From Gammaproteobacteria bacterium (GTDB lineage Bacteria > Pseudomonadota > Gammaproteobacteria > JACKNK01): DNA of 64,000 nt. Position 1 is the stretch's first letter. Each line of letters opens with the position of its first letter. Position numbers and translations under genes: made by a program. Below the pieces are notes generated by a model that worked only from the letters and a program-made list of their open reading frames with translations, searched no databases and was not told where the DNA came from. The DNA is taken from the NCBI GenBank assembly GCA_024234955.1, contig JACKNK010000004.1, positions 276,001 to 340,000 of the forward strand. Reading direction: 5' to 3'. This document shows, one piece after another, positions 17,876-25,740 of the stretch.

Positions 17876-19051
17876 ATGAGCAATGCGTTGATGAACACCT
17901 ACGGTCGGTTGCCGGTCGCCTTCGTGCGCGGCGAAGGGCCGTGGCTGTATGACGCCGACGACAAGGCCTATCTGGACCTGCTCGGTGGCGTCGCAGTCTG
18001 CACCCTGGGTCACGCGCACCCGGCGATCACCAAGGCGGTCTGCGACCAGGCCAGCACCCTGGTGCATGTCTCGAACTGGGTCAACATTCCGCAACAGGCG
18101 GCCCTGGCCGAGCGCCTGGTCGCGCTCTCCGGTCTACGCAACGCCTTCCTGTGCAACTCCGGGGCCGAGGCCAACGAGGCCGCCATCAAGATGGCGCGGG
18201 TGCATGGGCACGCAATGGGCATCGATGCGCCGCAGGTCGTGGTCGCCAATCAGAGTTTCCATGGTCGCACCATGGCGACCCTGGCTGCGACCGGCAATGC
18301 CAAGGTCCGCGCCGGGTTCGAACCGCTGGTCGCCGGCTTCATCCACGTCCCGTTCGGCGACGCTGAGGCGATCCGCAAGCTCGGCACCGAACGGCAGGAC
18401 ATCGCTGCCGTGATGGTCGAGCCGATCCAGGGCGAGGGCGGCGTAAACGTCCCGCCCGCCGACTACCTGCCGCAACTGCGCGCGCTCTGCGATGCCAACG
18501 GCTGGCTGTTGATCCTCGACGAAATCCAGACCGGCATCGGTCGCACCGGTGCCTGGTTCGGTCATCAACACCATGACATCAAGCCGGACGTGATGACCCT
18601 CGCCAAGGCGCTGGGCAACGGTGTGCCGATCGGCGCCTGCGTGGCCGGCGAGAAGGCCGCAGAGCTGTTCAAGCCCGGTATGCACGGCTCCACCTTCGGC
18701 GGCAATCCGCTCGCCTGCGCCGCCGCACTCGCCGTGCTTGATACCATTGAGAACGGGCAGCTGATCGCCCGTGCCCAGGTCATCGGTGCGCGCCTCTCTT
18801 CGGGCCTCAAGGCCCGCCTTGGCGACAACGCTGCGGTCGTCCAGATTCGTGGTCGTGGCCTGATCTGGGGCATCGAACTGGATCGGCCCTGCGGCCCGTT
18901 GCTCAACCTGGGCCTGGAAGCCGGCCTGATGCTCAACGTGACGGCCGAGCGGGTGGTGCGGCTGTTGCCCTCCGTGGTGATGAGCGACGCCGAGGTCGAT
19001 CAGGCGATCGACGGTGTCGCCACCCTGATCGAGAAATTTCTCGCCTCCTGA
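17876..19051 (+). CDS. argD: acetylornithine aminotransferase
   Basis: A 391-aa class III PLP aminotransferase of arginine synthesis (N-acetylglutamate semialdehyde to N-acetylornithine). Motifs: GHAHPAI, FLCNSGAEANEAAIK at 91-105, LILDEIQTGIGRTG, and PLP-lysine 244 in TLAKALGNGVPIGA. It starts 16 bp after a terminator-like hairpin and is followed 18 bp later by argF, so argD-argF form an operon. It could also act on succinyl-diaminopimelate, as many ArgD enzymes do. Confidence 0.95.
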   Translation: MSNALMNTYGRLPVAFVRGEGPWLYDADDKAYLDLLGGVAVCTLGHAHPAITKAVCDQASTLVHVSNWVNIPQQAALAERLVALSGLRNAFLCNSGAEANEAAIKMARVHGHAMGIDAPQVVVANQSFHGRTMATLAATGNAKVRAGFEPLVAGFIHVPFGDAEAIRKLGTERQDIAAVMVEPIQGEGGVNVPPADYLPQLRALCDANGWLLILDEIQTGIGRTGAWFGHQHHDIKPDVMTLAKALGNGVPIGACVAGEKAAELFKPGMHGSTFGGNPLACAAALAVLDTIENGQLIARAQVIGARLSSGLKARLGDNAAVVQIRGRGLIWGIELDRPCGPLLNLGLEAGLMLNVTAERVVRLLPSVVMSDAEVDQAIDGVATLIEKFLAS

Positions 19052-19069
19052 ACCCATAAGGACCGCGTC

Positions 19070-19990
19070 ATGGCCAACAAAGACCTCGGCCCCCGTCATT
19101 TCCTGACTCTGCTTGATCTCTCCAGCGTCGAACTCCGTCAGGTGATTTCCCGCGCCACCGAGCTCAAGCAGATGATCCGCGACGGCGAGATTTATCAGCC
19201 GCTGCTGGGCATGACCTTGGGCATGATCTTCGACAAGTCCTCGACCCGCACCCGCGTGTCGTTCGAGACCGGCATGAACCAGTTCGGCGGCGCCGCCATC
19301 TTCCTGTCGCCGCGCGACACCCAACTCGGTCGCGGCGAACCCATCGAGGACGCCGCCCGAGTGCTGTCCCGCATGGTCGATGCGATCATGATCCGTACCT
19401 TCGATCACGCCCAGCTCGAGAGCTTTGCCGCGCATTCCCTGGTACCGGTGATCAACGGCCTGACTGACCTCTACCATCCCTGTCAGCTCCTCGCCGACAT
19501 GCAGACCTATGCCGAACATCGCGGCGAGATCGGCGGCAAGACCGTCACCTGGGTCGGCGACGGCAACAACATGTGTCACAGCTACATCAACGCCGCCCGC
19601 CGCTTCGGCTTCAAACTCCGTATTGCTTGCCCGGAGGGCTACGACCCCGATCCGGAGATCGTGCGCGCCGCCAACGGTGCCGCCGAAATCGTGCGCAACC
19701 CGATGGACGCCGCCGAAGGCTCGCACCTGGTGGTCACCGACGTCTGGGCCAGCATGGGCCAGGAAGAGGAGCAGGCGATCCGCGCCAACGCCTTCGCCGA
19801 CTACCAAGTCACCACCAAAATGATGGCTCAAGCCGACCCCGACGCCCTGTTCATGCATTGCCTGCCCGCACATCGCGGCGAAGAGGTCGAAGCGGCCGTG
19901 ATCGATGCCAAGGACAGCGTCGTTTGGGACGAAGCCGGAAACCGCCTGCATGCCCAAAAGGCCCTGCTCGAATTCCTCATGACGCGGTAA
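19070..19990 (+). CDS. argF: ornithine carbamoyltransferase
   Basis: A 306-aa enzyme that makes citrulline from ornithine and carbamoyl phosphate. Carbamoyl-phosphate site SSTRTR at residues 57-62; ornithine-site region HCLPAHRGEEV near 263. The length is typical for the anabolic enzyme. Its place directly behind argD matches the biosynthetic operon of many gammaproteobacteria. A Shine-Dalgarno sequence (AAGGA) precedes the start. Confidence 0.96.
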   Translation: MANKDLGPRHFLTLLDLSSVELRQVISRATELKQMIRDGEIYQPLLGMTLGMIFDKSSTRTRVSFETGMNQFGGAAIFLSPRDTQLGRGEPIEDAARVLSRMVDAIMIRTFDHAQLESFAAHSLVPVINGLTDLYHPCQLLADMQTYAEHRGEIGGKTVTWVGDGNNMCHSYINAARRFGFKLRIACPEGYDPDPEIVRAANGAAEIVRNPMDAAEGSHLVVTDVWASMGQEEEQAIRANAFADYQVTTKMMAQADPDALFMHCLPAHRGEEVEAAVIDAKDSVVWDEAGNRLHAQKALLEFLMTR

Positions 19991-20207
19991 CCGCTGCGTC
20001 GCGGCGGCGCTCACCTGGCCCACCCTTGCCGGATCGAGCCTATTTGTTCGACTCTCGAAATGCCAAAAATGCCTGACGCGTTTTGCCAATTCGTCAGTCA
20101 CTCATGACAATTTTGAGTCGTTTCCTGTCAGTCCCACAAGGCGAATCCGCCCCCTGCGATTCGGCGAAATCGACCGGGACGGCCTGCGATCTCGATACCG
20201 TGAGATT

Positions 20208-20223
20208 TGGCCCTGGTTTTGCT
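20208..20223 (+). promoter_or_regulatory. sigma-54 promoter of a PEP-CTERM gene
   Basis: TGGCCC-N5-TTGCT has the exact GG-N10-GC spacing of -24/-12 promoters and only one mismatch to TGGCAC-N5-TTGCW. The -12 GC lies 51 bp before the PEP-CTERM start codon. RpoN-dependent control of PEP-CTERM genes is known in other bacteria. Confidence 0.7.
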
Positions 20224-20272
20224 CATATAGGGCGTTCCGCACTAGCTGTCGGCTCCTTTGTGGGTGGGCATC

Positions 20273-20941
20273 ATGAAAACCCTGTTCGCTTTGCTTCTCT
20301 CCGGCTTTACCTTCAGTTTCACCACGCCCGCACAGGCGTTCATTTACGAAATGTGCAGTAACGATGACGTCAGTTTCGGCGTAAGCGGCACATCGCCCGC
20401 TGCCGCCGATTCCTGTTTCGGCTGGACCAATCAGTACGGCAACCCCACCGTAGAAAAAAGCATGGTGGAGTCGGCCTTCGGGACCGAACTCGACAATGCC
20501 TGGGTCTACGTCACCAAATTCGATAGCGCCACGAGTACCGGCAACTATGGGGAAGTCGCTTTCACGTTAACCGCCAGCAACAACTCGCAGGGCGGCTGGA
20601 AGTTGTCCTGGAACGACCCGACCGGGCACACCCTGCCCAGTCAGTTCGACTTCGCAGTGGTACTCAAGGCCGGCCAAGGCACCGGAGGTTACTTCTTCGA
20701 CGACGTCTACCTCCCGGTCAACCCGAACACTGGCATTGGCGAATTCGAAGTCGGCATCATGAACAATCGCGGTATCGATCTGGCGTTGTCCCATATGACG
20801 TTGTTCCTGCGCGAAGGCGCCGAGATCCCGACGCCCCCGGACGATCCTAAAAACGTTCCGGTTCCCGGCACGCTCACGCTGCTGGCGGGTGCCTTGTTCG
20901 GACTTCGGCGCAAGTCGTCGCAGCACCTGATAGGGCTGTAA
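20273..20941 (+). CDS. PEP-CTERM-type exported protein
   Basis: A 222-aa protein with a signal peptide (cleavage after AQA near residue 22) and a C-terminal sorting signal: VPVPGTLTLLAGALFG (motif plus membrane helix) followed by LRRK and a short tail. The body is beta-rich, with two Cys near residues 31 and 47. PEP-CTERM proteins are cut by an exosortase and linked to envelope or biofilm material; no exosortase lies in the window. A good sigma-54 promoter precedes it. The start at 20273 opens the signal peptide; an upstream in-frame ATG at 20258 is less likely. Confidence 0.82.
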   Translation: MKTLFALLLSGFTFSFTTPAQAFIYEMCSNDDVSFGVSGTSPAAADSCFGWTNQYGNPTVEKSMVESAFGTELDNAWVYVTKFDSATSTGNYGEVAFTLTASNNSQGGWKLSWNDPTGHTLPSQFDFAVVLKAGQGTGGYFFDDVYLPVNPNTGIGEFEVGIMNNRGIDLALSHMTLFLREGAEIPTPPDDPKNVPVPGTLTLLAGALFGLRRKSSQHLIGL

Positions 20942-20999
20942 TCCGAAGCACTTCTGCGGTGTGCTGTGCGTCACGATGACGGCAACCGCATCGGGCAAT

Positions 21000-21035
21000 A
21001 AAAAGGCCCGCTCCTTCCGAAGCGGGCCTTTTCTT
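21000..21035. terminator. bidirectional terminator, duplicated with the one near 24271
   Basis: The stem AAAAGGCCCGCT/AGCGGGCCTTTT separates the PEP-CTERM gene from the sat remnant. Nearly the same hairpin and following bases lie after the intact sat, so it belongs to the duplicated block. Confidence 0.9.
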
Positions 21036-21055
21036 TGTCGCGAGATCGCGAGGGC

Positions 21056-21355
21056 TTACTTGCCGGCGTCCAGCGCCTGGTAGTAGTCCATCAAGACGTT
21101 GGCACCTTCCGGGACCGAGTCGGGGGTGCTGTCGGTCATAACCATCTTTTCGGCAGTCGCCAGCGCATCAACCTTTTTCATGTAGCCGCTCATCGGGGTG
21201 TAGTAACCACCGCCCAGCTGCAAGTCGTTGCCGACCGCAGCGCAGCTGATGACGATGGACTTGAGGCCGGCGGCCTCGTGCATCAGGGCGTCGTGCTTTT
21301 CCGCGTCGTGGACGAACAGCGGCTTCAGTTCGTTGGAACCGTGAGGTTTGATCAT
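21056..21355 (-). pseudogene. internally deleted copy of ATP sulfurylase
   Basis: A 99-aa open frame. Residues 1-75 match the start of the intact Sat encoded at 24327-25520 (identical MIKPHGSNELKPLF, then HDALMHEAAGLKSIVIS, GGGYYTP and DALATAEKMVMTD), and the last residues LMDYYQALDAGK match its C-terminus exactly. About 300 residues in between, including the QTRNPMHRAHE active site, are missing, yet the frame is kept. The leader (CTCCTATCCTCGT) and downstream terminator are also duplicated. It cannot be an active sulfurylase; whether the short product is made is unknown. Confidence 0.9.
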
Positions 21356-22686
21356 GGCGCTCTCCTATCCTCGTTGACGCATGGATGATGGTCGTCAGGA
21401 GCGGAGGCTGCGGGCCTTGCCGATCGAGACCAACGAAAACGCAGAGCTACTTTCTTGGGGTGATGGACACCTGTGCAGCGAAGAAGGGGGCGCCACAACA
21501 GGAAGCTGGAGACACCGATCAGTATCAGTGTCGGGGGAGCTGGCACCTGGCCGGGAGACTCCCCGGTTGATCCACCGCCACCCGTTCCCTCTGTCGATCC
21601 TCCACCCGATGATGAGGTGTTACCGTTCCATGCCGTCTCCGTCGGGGTAAGCAGGAAGGCGTGACTTTCTCCGCTTGCGGTAACGCCATAACCGGTGATG
21701 AAGCCGCTATTACTGATAGCGGATGCGACCGTCAGCGATGACCAGCCGGTCGCGTCGGCAACCAGCTCGTTGAGGTTGATCATGCCGTCGACGGCGTCCC
21801 ACAGGAACGGTTGGTAATCGTAAGGACCGTTGGAGGTCAATGAATAACCGACCACCTGGCTGGAGTCGTTGATTCCCAGTGCGCGTCCATCACTACCGCC
21901 CAGAGTACCGAGATCGGTGAGGCCGGTCGTTTCATCCCAGACGAATGCATGGGCGCGTCCGTCTGCCGCATCGTAAGAACCGGCCACCTGGTTGTTGTTG
22001 TTGATATCCAGGGCGCCAACGGAAGTGCTCGATACGCCGATCGATGAGAATCCAGCGCTTTCGTCCCAAATGAAAATATCTTGCTGGCCATTGATGTCGT
22101 TGAATTTGCCGACGACCGTGTCGTTGTTGTTGATGTCCAGCGCGTAACTGTCCGCTGCCTCGGATGCCCCGATATCCGTCATGCCCGACGACGAGTCCCA
22201 AACGAAGGCATGAGCTGCGCTACCCTTGGCGGAGTAGCCCGTGACGCGACCGTTGTCGTTGATGCCCTCGCCAACGCTGTAGGTGCCGCCTAACGCGCCG
22301 AGGTTCGTAAAGCCGGAAGACGAGTCCCAAAGGTAAGCGAAGCGAGCTCCGTTGTTGGCATGGGACATGCCCGTCACCTGACCGAGGTTGTTCAAGGCAT
22401 ACCCGTAACTGAATCCTCCGCCAGGCAGGGTGCCCATGTCGGTCAGGCTGGCCTCGGTGTCCCAGAACACGGCATCCCACGACCCCGAGGAGGTTCGGGA
22501 TTGGCCCGTTACCTGACCACTGTCGTTGACATCTGTGCCCGCACTCCCGTAAGTACCATCCCAGGCCAAGGTGCCCAAGTCGGTTATGGAATACAGGACT
22601 GCCGCGTGGGCTCGCGGAACAGCGAGGATGGCAAGGCACGCCAGAACGATTGTCGGCAGATGACCGAACGCGCATTTCATTTTCAT
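21352..22686 (-). CDS. HAF-repeat exported protein with PEP-CTERM-like end
   Basis: A 444-aa protein. Signal peptide to about residue 28 (PRAHA). Roughly seven HAF-type repeats follow (residues 33-335), each with DLGTLGG-like, GINDNGxVxGYS-like and HAFxWD-like parts, probably forming a beta-propeller. A Gly/Ser-rich linker precedes VPAPPTLILIG plus a hydrophobic helix, a PEP-CTERM-like signal. About 45 extra residues follow, the last of them encoded by the duplicated sat leader, so the natural stop seems to have been lost. Its stop overlaps the sat-remnant start by 4 bp. AAGGA precedes the ATG. Divergent from the TPR gene. Confidence 0.8.
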   Translation of the reverse strand: MKMKCAFGHLPTIVLACLAILAVPRAHAAVLYSITDLGTLAWDGTYGSAGTDVNDSGQVTGQSRTSSGSWDAVFWDTEASLTDMGTLPGGGFSYGYALNNLGQVTGMSHANNGARFAYLWDSSSGFTNLGALGGTYSVGEGINDNGRVTGYSAKGSAAHAFVWDSSSGMTDIGASEAADSYALDINNNDTVVGKFNDINGQQDIFIWDESAGFSSIGVSSTSVGALDINNNNQVAGSYDAADGRAHAFVWDETTGLTDLGTLGGSDGRALGINDSSQVVGYSLTSNGPYDYQPFLWDAVDGMINLNELVADATGWSSLTVASAISNSGFITGYGVTASGESHAFLLTPTETAWNGNTSSSGGGSTEGTGGGGSTGESPGQVPAPPTLILIGVSSFLLWRPLLRCTGVHHPKKVALRFRWSRSARPAASAPDDHHPCVNEDRRAP

Positions 22687-22806
22687 TATGTGATTCCTTC
22701 AATTGATGGTGGAGCGGCCCAGGCGTCCCTCCACCATCGCGAACACCAGCCATGCGGGGGAATCCATTCGAGCCGACCCGCTGAATGTATTGGGGGGGGA
22801 GTGACC

Positions 22807-24237
22807 GTGAATGACCAGGATCAGGCTGCGGAGCAGGAATATCGCCAGACGGTGCGGGCCGATCCCGCCAATGTTGAGGCCCAGAATGCGTTGGCCGTGG
22901 TGTTGGCCAGACAGCAGCGGTTCGACGAGGCCGAGGTGGAGTTCGCGCGCGCGCTCACACTATCGCCGGATGCCCCGGATATCCTTTACAACCTGGGTCT
23001 GATGCGCGGTCGCGCGAAGCGGTTCGCGGACGCGGAAACGACTCTCCGTCGCGTTGTCGAGCTGCGCCCCGATCACGCATTCGCCCTCAACGAACTCGGT
23101 ACCGTGCTCGAAGCGCTGCGGCGTTTCGATGAGGCGGAAGGCGTTTACAGGGCAGCGCTGGGCATCCGCCCCGATTTCACCAAGGCCTGCAACAACCTCG
23201 GACGTCTGTACTCGACCTTGCAACGGGATGCGGAAGCGGAAGCAGCCACCCGGGGGGCGCTGTCGATTGAATCGGGCAATGCGATCGCGCGCTGGAATCT
23301 CGGGATGATCCTGCTGGCGCAGGGGCGATACCGGGAGGGGTGGGCGTTATATGAGGCGCGCCGTGACCCGGCGCTCGCGCATCGGCTCGATGCGCCACCG
23401 CAACTTCCCTACGCGCTCTGGCAGGGTGAGTCCTTGCGCGGGCGTAGCGTGTCGGTATGGCCGGAGCAGGGGTTCGGTGACCAGATTCAGTTTGTCCGTT
23501 ATCTGCCGCTGCTACGTGTGGCGGGTGCGAGGCGCATCACCCTGGTGTGCAGTCGGGAGTTGCAGCGCTTGTTCGAGAACAACGGCCTGGCGGATGAAGT
23601 GGTGACGAAAGAAGACGCGGCGGACCTGCCTGAGCAGGATTTCTGGACCCCGTTGATGAGCATCCCGCTTCGACTGGGGACAACACTGGACACCCTTCCC
23701 GCGCAGCTTCCCTACCTTGACGCCCCCGCACGAAATCCTCTGAACGCGGCTAGCGACGATGCATTCCGGGTGGGTCTCGTTTGGCGTGGCAGTGCCGGCC
23801 AGGCCAATGACGGCAATCGCTCCCTGCCCAGCCTGCGGACCCTGGCACCGCTATGGAAGGTCCCCGGGATTCACTTCGTGAGTCTGCAAATGGGGCCGGT
23901 CGGGGACGAAGCGGCCTCGCCCCCTCCCGATCAGCCAATTAGCGATGCGCGCGCGGTGATGGCCGACTTTGCCGATACCGCGGCGTTGATCCGGGGGCTC
24001 GATCTGGTCATCAGCGTGGATACCGCCGTCGCGCACCTTGCGGGCGCGCTCGGAAAACCTTGTTGGGTGCTGCTGCCCTTTCTCGCGAACTACTGGTGCT
24101 GGTTGCGGGACCGCGATGATTCGCCGTGGTACCCCCAAGTAATGCGCCTGTTCCGGCAATCAGTGGCCGGTGACTGGCGGGAGGTAGTGCAGCGGCTGAC
24201 CGCCGCATTGGCCAGTGAGGTCGGCGCGCGTCGATGA
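22807..24237 (+). CDS. TPR protein with C-terminal glycosyltransferase-like (GT9-type) domain
   Basis: About 476 aa. Residues 5-185 are tandem TPR units (for example AEVEFARALTLSPDAPDILYNLGLM). Residues 190-476 form a heptosyltransferase-like domain with VSVWPEQGFGDQIQFVRYLP and the late DLVISVDTAVAHLAGALGKPCWVLLP. Such fusions are common in proteobacteria and probably glycosylate proteins or polysaccharides; the acceptor is unknown. GTG at 22807 is preferred because the purine-rich GGGGGGGGA lies 6 bp upstream; GTG at 22801 leaves no spacing. It is divergent from the HAF gene and ends before the sat terminator. Confidence 0.83.
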   Translation: MNDQDQAAEQEYRQTVRADPANVEAQNALAVVLARQQRFDEAEVEFARALTLSPDAPDILYNLGLMRGRAKRFADAETTLRRVVELRPDHAFALNELGTVLEALRRFDEAEGVYRAALGIRPDFTKACNNLGRLYSTLQRDAEAEAATRGALSIESGNAIARWNLGMILLAQGRYREGWALYEARRDPALAHRLDAPPQLPYALWQGESLRGRSVSVWPEQGFGDQIQFVRYLPLLRVAGARRITLVCSRELQRLFENNGLADEVVTKEDAADLPEQDFWTPLMSIPLRLGTTLDTLPAQLPYLDAPARNPLNAASDDAFRVGLVWRGSAGQANDGNRSLPSLRTLAPLWKVPGIHFVSLQMGPVGDEAASPPPDQPISDARAVMADFADTAALIRGLDLVISVDTAVAHLAGALGKPCWVLLPFLANYWCWLRDRDDSPWYPQVMRLFRQSVAGDWREVVQRLTAALASEVGARR

Positions 24238-24270
24238 TTCGCCTCACACGGTGGGACGAATGCCGAAATG

Positions 24271-24304
24271 AAAAAGGCCCGCTCCTTTCGGGGCGGGCCT
24301 TTTC
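24271..24304. terminator. bidirectional terminator before sat
   Basis: The stem AAAAAGGCCCGCTCC/GGGGCGGGCCTTTT lies between the TPR gene and the intact sat. It is a near copy of the hairpin at 21000-21035. Confidence 0.9.
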
Positions 24305-24326
24305 TTGTCGCGGAGATCGCGAGGAC

Positions 24327-25520
24327 TTACTTGCCGGCGTCCAGCGCCTGGTAGTAGTCCATCAGGATCTTGGCGACTTCCGGACGGGAGAATTCCGGCG
24401 GCGGGGCGATGCCCTGGCCGAGCATCTCGCGGACCTTGGTGCCGGACAGCAGCACGAAGTCTTCCTTGGTGTGATCCGGCACGTCGCGCATCATGACGAC
24501 GCGGTTCAGCTTCTTGCTGTAGGCGGTGTGATCGGCCTTGAAGATGTCGATCAGCAGGGCGCCTTCCGGCACCTCGTCGAAGATGGTCTGGGCGTCGAAG
24601 GCGCCGTAGTAGTCGCCGACACCGGCGTGGTCGCGGCCGATGATGAAGTGCGTGGCACCCATGTTCTGACGGAACAGGGCGTGCAGCACGGCTTCACGCG
24701 GGCCGGCGTAGAGCATGTCGAAGCCGTAGCCGGTGACCATGGCGGTGTTCGGCGGGAAGTACAGCTCGACCATCTTGCGGATGGCGGCGTCACGCACCGG
24801 GGCCGGGATGTCGCCCTTCTTGAGCTTGCCGAGCAGCATGTGAATGACCACGCCGTCCGCGTTCAGCGCTTCGCGGGCCATGTGGCACAGCTCTTCGTGC
24901 GCGCGGTGCATCGGGTTGCGGGTCTGGAAGGCGACCACGGTGTTCCAGCCACGCTCGGCGATCTCGTTGCGGATCTCGACGGCGGTGCGGAAGGTGTCCG
25001 GGAAGTCGGTCATGAAGTAGGAGAAGTTCAGGACCTGGATCGGGCCGGAGATGACGGTCTTGCCGACGCTGTTGAAGGCGGCGACGCCCGGGTGCTCCGG
25101 ATCGGTGGTGCCGTAGACCTTCTCGGTCATCATGGCCATGTCGGCGTCGGAAAATTCCTCGACGGCGGTGACGTCCATGACGGCCAGGACCGGGTTGCCT
25201 TCGACGTTCGGGTCCTTCAGGGCAATGCGGTCGCCCGCCTTGATGCCCTGCGCGTCCTCGACGACGTTGATGACCGGGACCGGGAAGAAGGTGCCGTCGG
25301 TCATGACCATCTTTTCAGCGGTCGCGAGCGCGTCGGCCTTGTTCATGAAGCCGGTCAGCGGGGTGTAGTAACCGCCGCCGAGCTGCACCGCGTTACCGGC
25401 GGCAGCGGAGCTGATGACGATGGACTTGAGGCCGGCGGCCTCGTGCATCAGGGCGTCGTGCTTTTCCGCGTCGTAGACGAACAGCGGCTTCAGTTCATTG
25501 GAGCCGTGAGGCTTGATCAT
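24327..25520 (-). CDS. sat: ATP sulfurylase (sulfate adenylyltransferase), dissimilatory type
   Basis: A 397-aa single-polypeptide Sat of the kind used by sulfur oxidisers and sulfate reducers, unlike the CysDN pair. It interconverts APS plus pyrophosphate with ATP plus sulfate. Motifs: QTRNPMHRAHEEL near residue 200 (ATP site) and GRDHAGVGDYYGAFDA near 290. In sulfur oxidation it runs toward ATP. No apr genes are adjacent. A damaged copy lies 3 kb away at 21056-21355. GAGAG lies about 7 bp before the start. Confidence 0.96.
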   Translation of the reverse strand: MIKPHGSNELKPLFVYDAEKHDALMHEAAGLKSIVISSAAAGNAVQLGGGYYTPLTGFMNKADALATAEKMVMTDGTFFPVPVINVVEDAQGIKAGDRIALKDPNVEGNPVLAVMDVTAVEEFSDADMAMMTEKVYGTTDPEHPGVAAFNSVGKTVISGPIQVLNFSYFMTDFPDTFRTAVEIRNEIAERGWNTVVAFQTRNPMHRAHEELCHMAREALNADGVVIHMLLGKLKKGDIPAPVRDAAIRKMVELYFPPNTAMVTGYGFDMLYAGPREAVLHALFRQNMGATHFIIGRDHAGVGDYYGAFDAQTIFDEVPEGALLIDIFKADHTAYSKKLNRVVMMRDVPDHTKEDFVLLSGTKVREMLGQGIAPPPEFSRPEVAKILMDYYQALDAGK

Positions 25521-25635
25521 GGTGCTCTCCTATCCTCGTGGATGGTAAATAAACGGCCGCCGGGAGCGGAGGGCGACCTTCGATTGAAAGCGGGTGGAAC
25601 CTATGCACGGTTTGTGACCGGATATGTTCCGGGCT

Positions 25636-25708
25636 GTAGGAGCGGCTTCAGCCGCGATCGGTGTTCGGCGGAGCGCCCGGCGCTGTTCGCGGCTGAAGCC
25701 ACTCCTAC
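25636..25708. repeat. REP-type palindromic repeat pair (copy 1)
   Basis: GTAGGAGCGGCTTCAGCCGC starts the left arm and GCGGCTGAAGCC(A)CTCCTAC ends the right arm, about 30 bp apart. It begins with the GTAG signature of REP elements. A second copy with an identical first 26 bp lies at 51154-51223. It lies between sat and the DAHP synthase gene. Confidence 0.85.
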
Positions 25709-25740
25709 AAGGGGCCGGGATTAGGCCTGGGTTCGTTCGG

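Noticed and set aside
18134..20101. 655-codon open frame on the minus strand opposite argD-argF
   Set aside because: It mirrors two certain genes in high-GC DNA and its product is low-complexity without domains.
22700..22790. Possible sigma-54 site upstream of the HAF gene on the minus strand
   Set aside because: TGGCTGGTGTTCGCGA has GG-N9-GC, one base short of the required spacing.
24234..25724. 496-codon open frame opposite sat
   Set aside because: Shadow of sat; His/Val/Asp-rich text typical of antisense high-GC frames.
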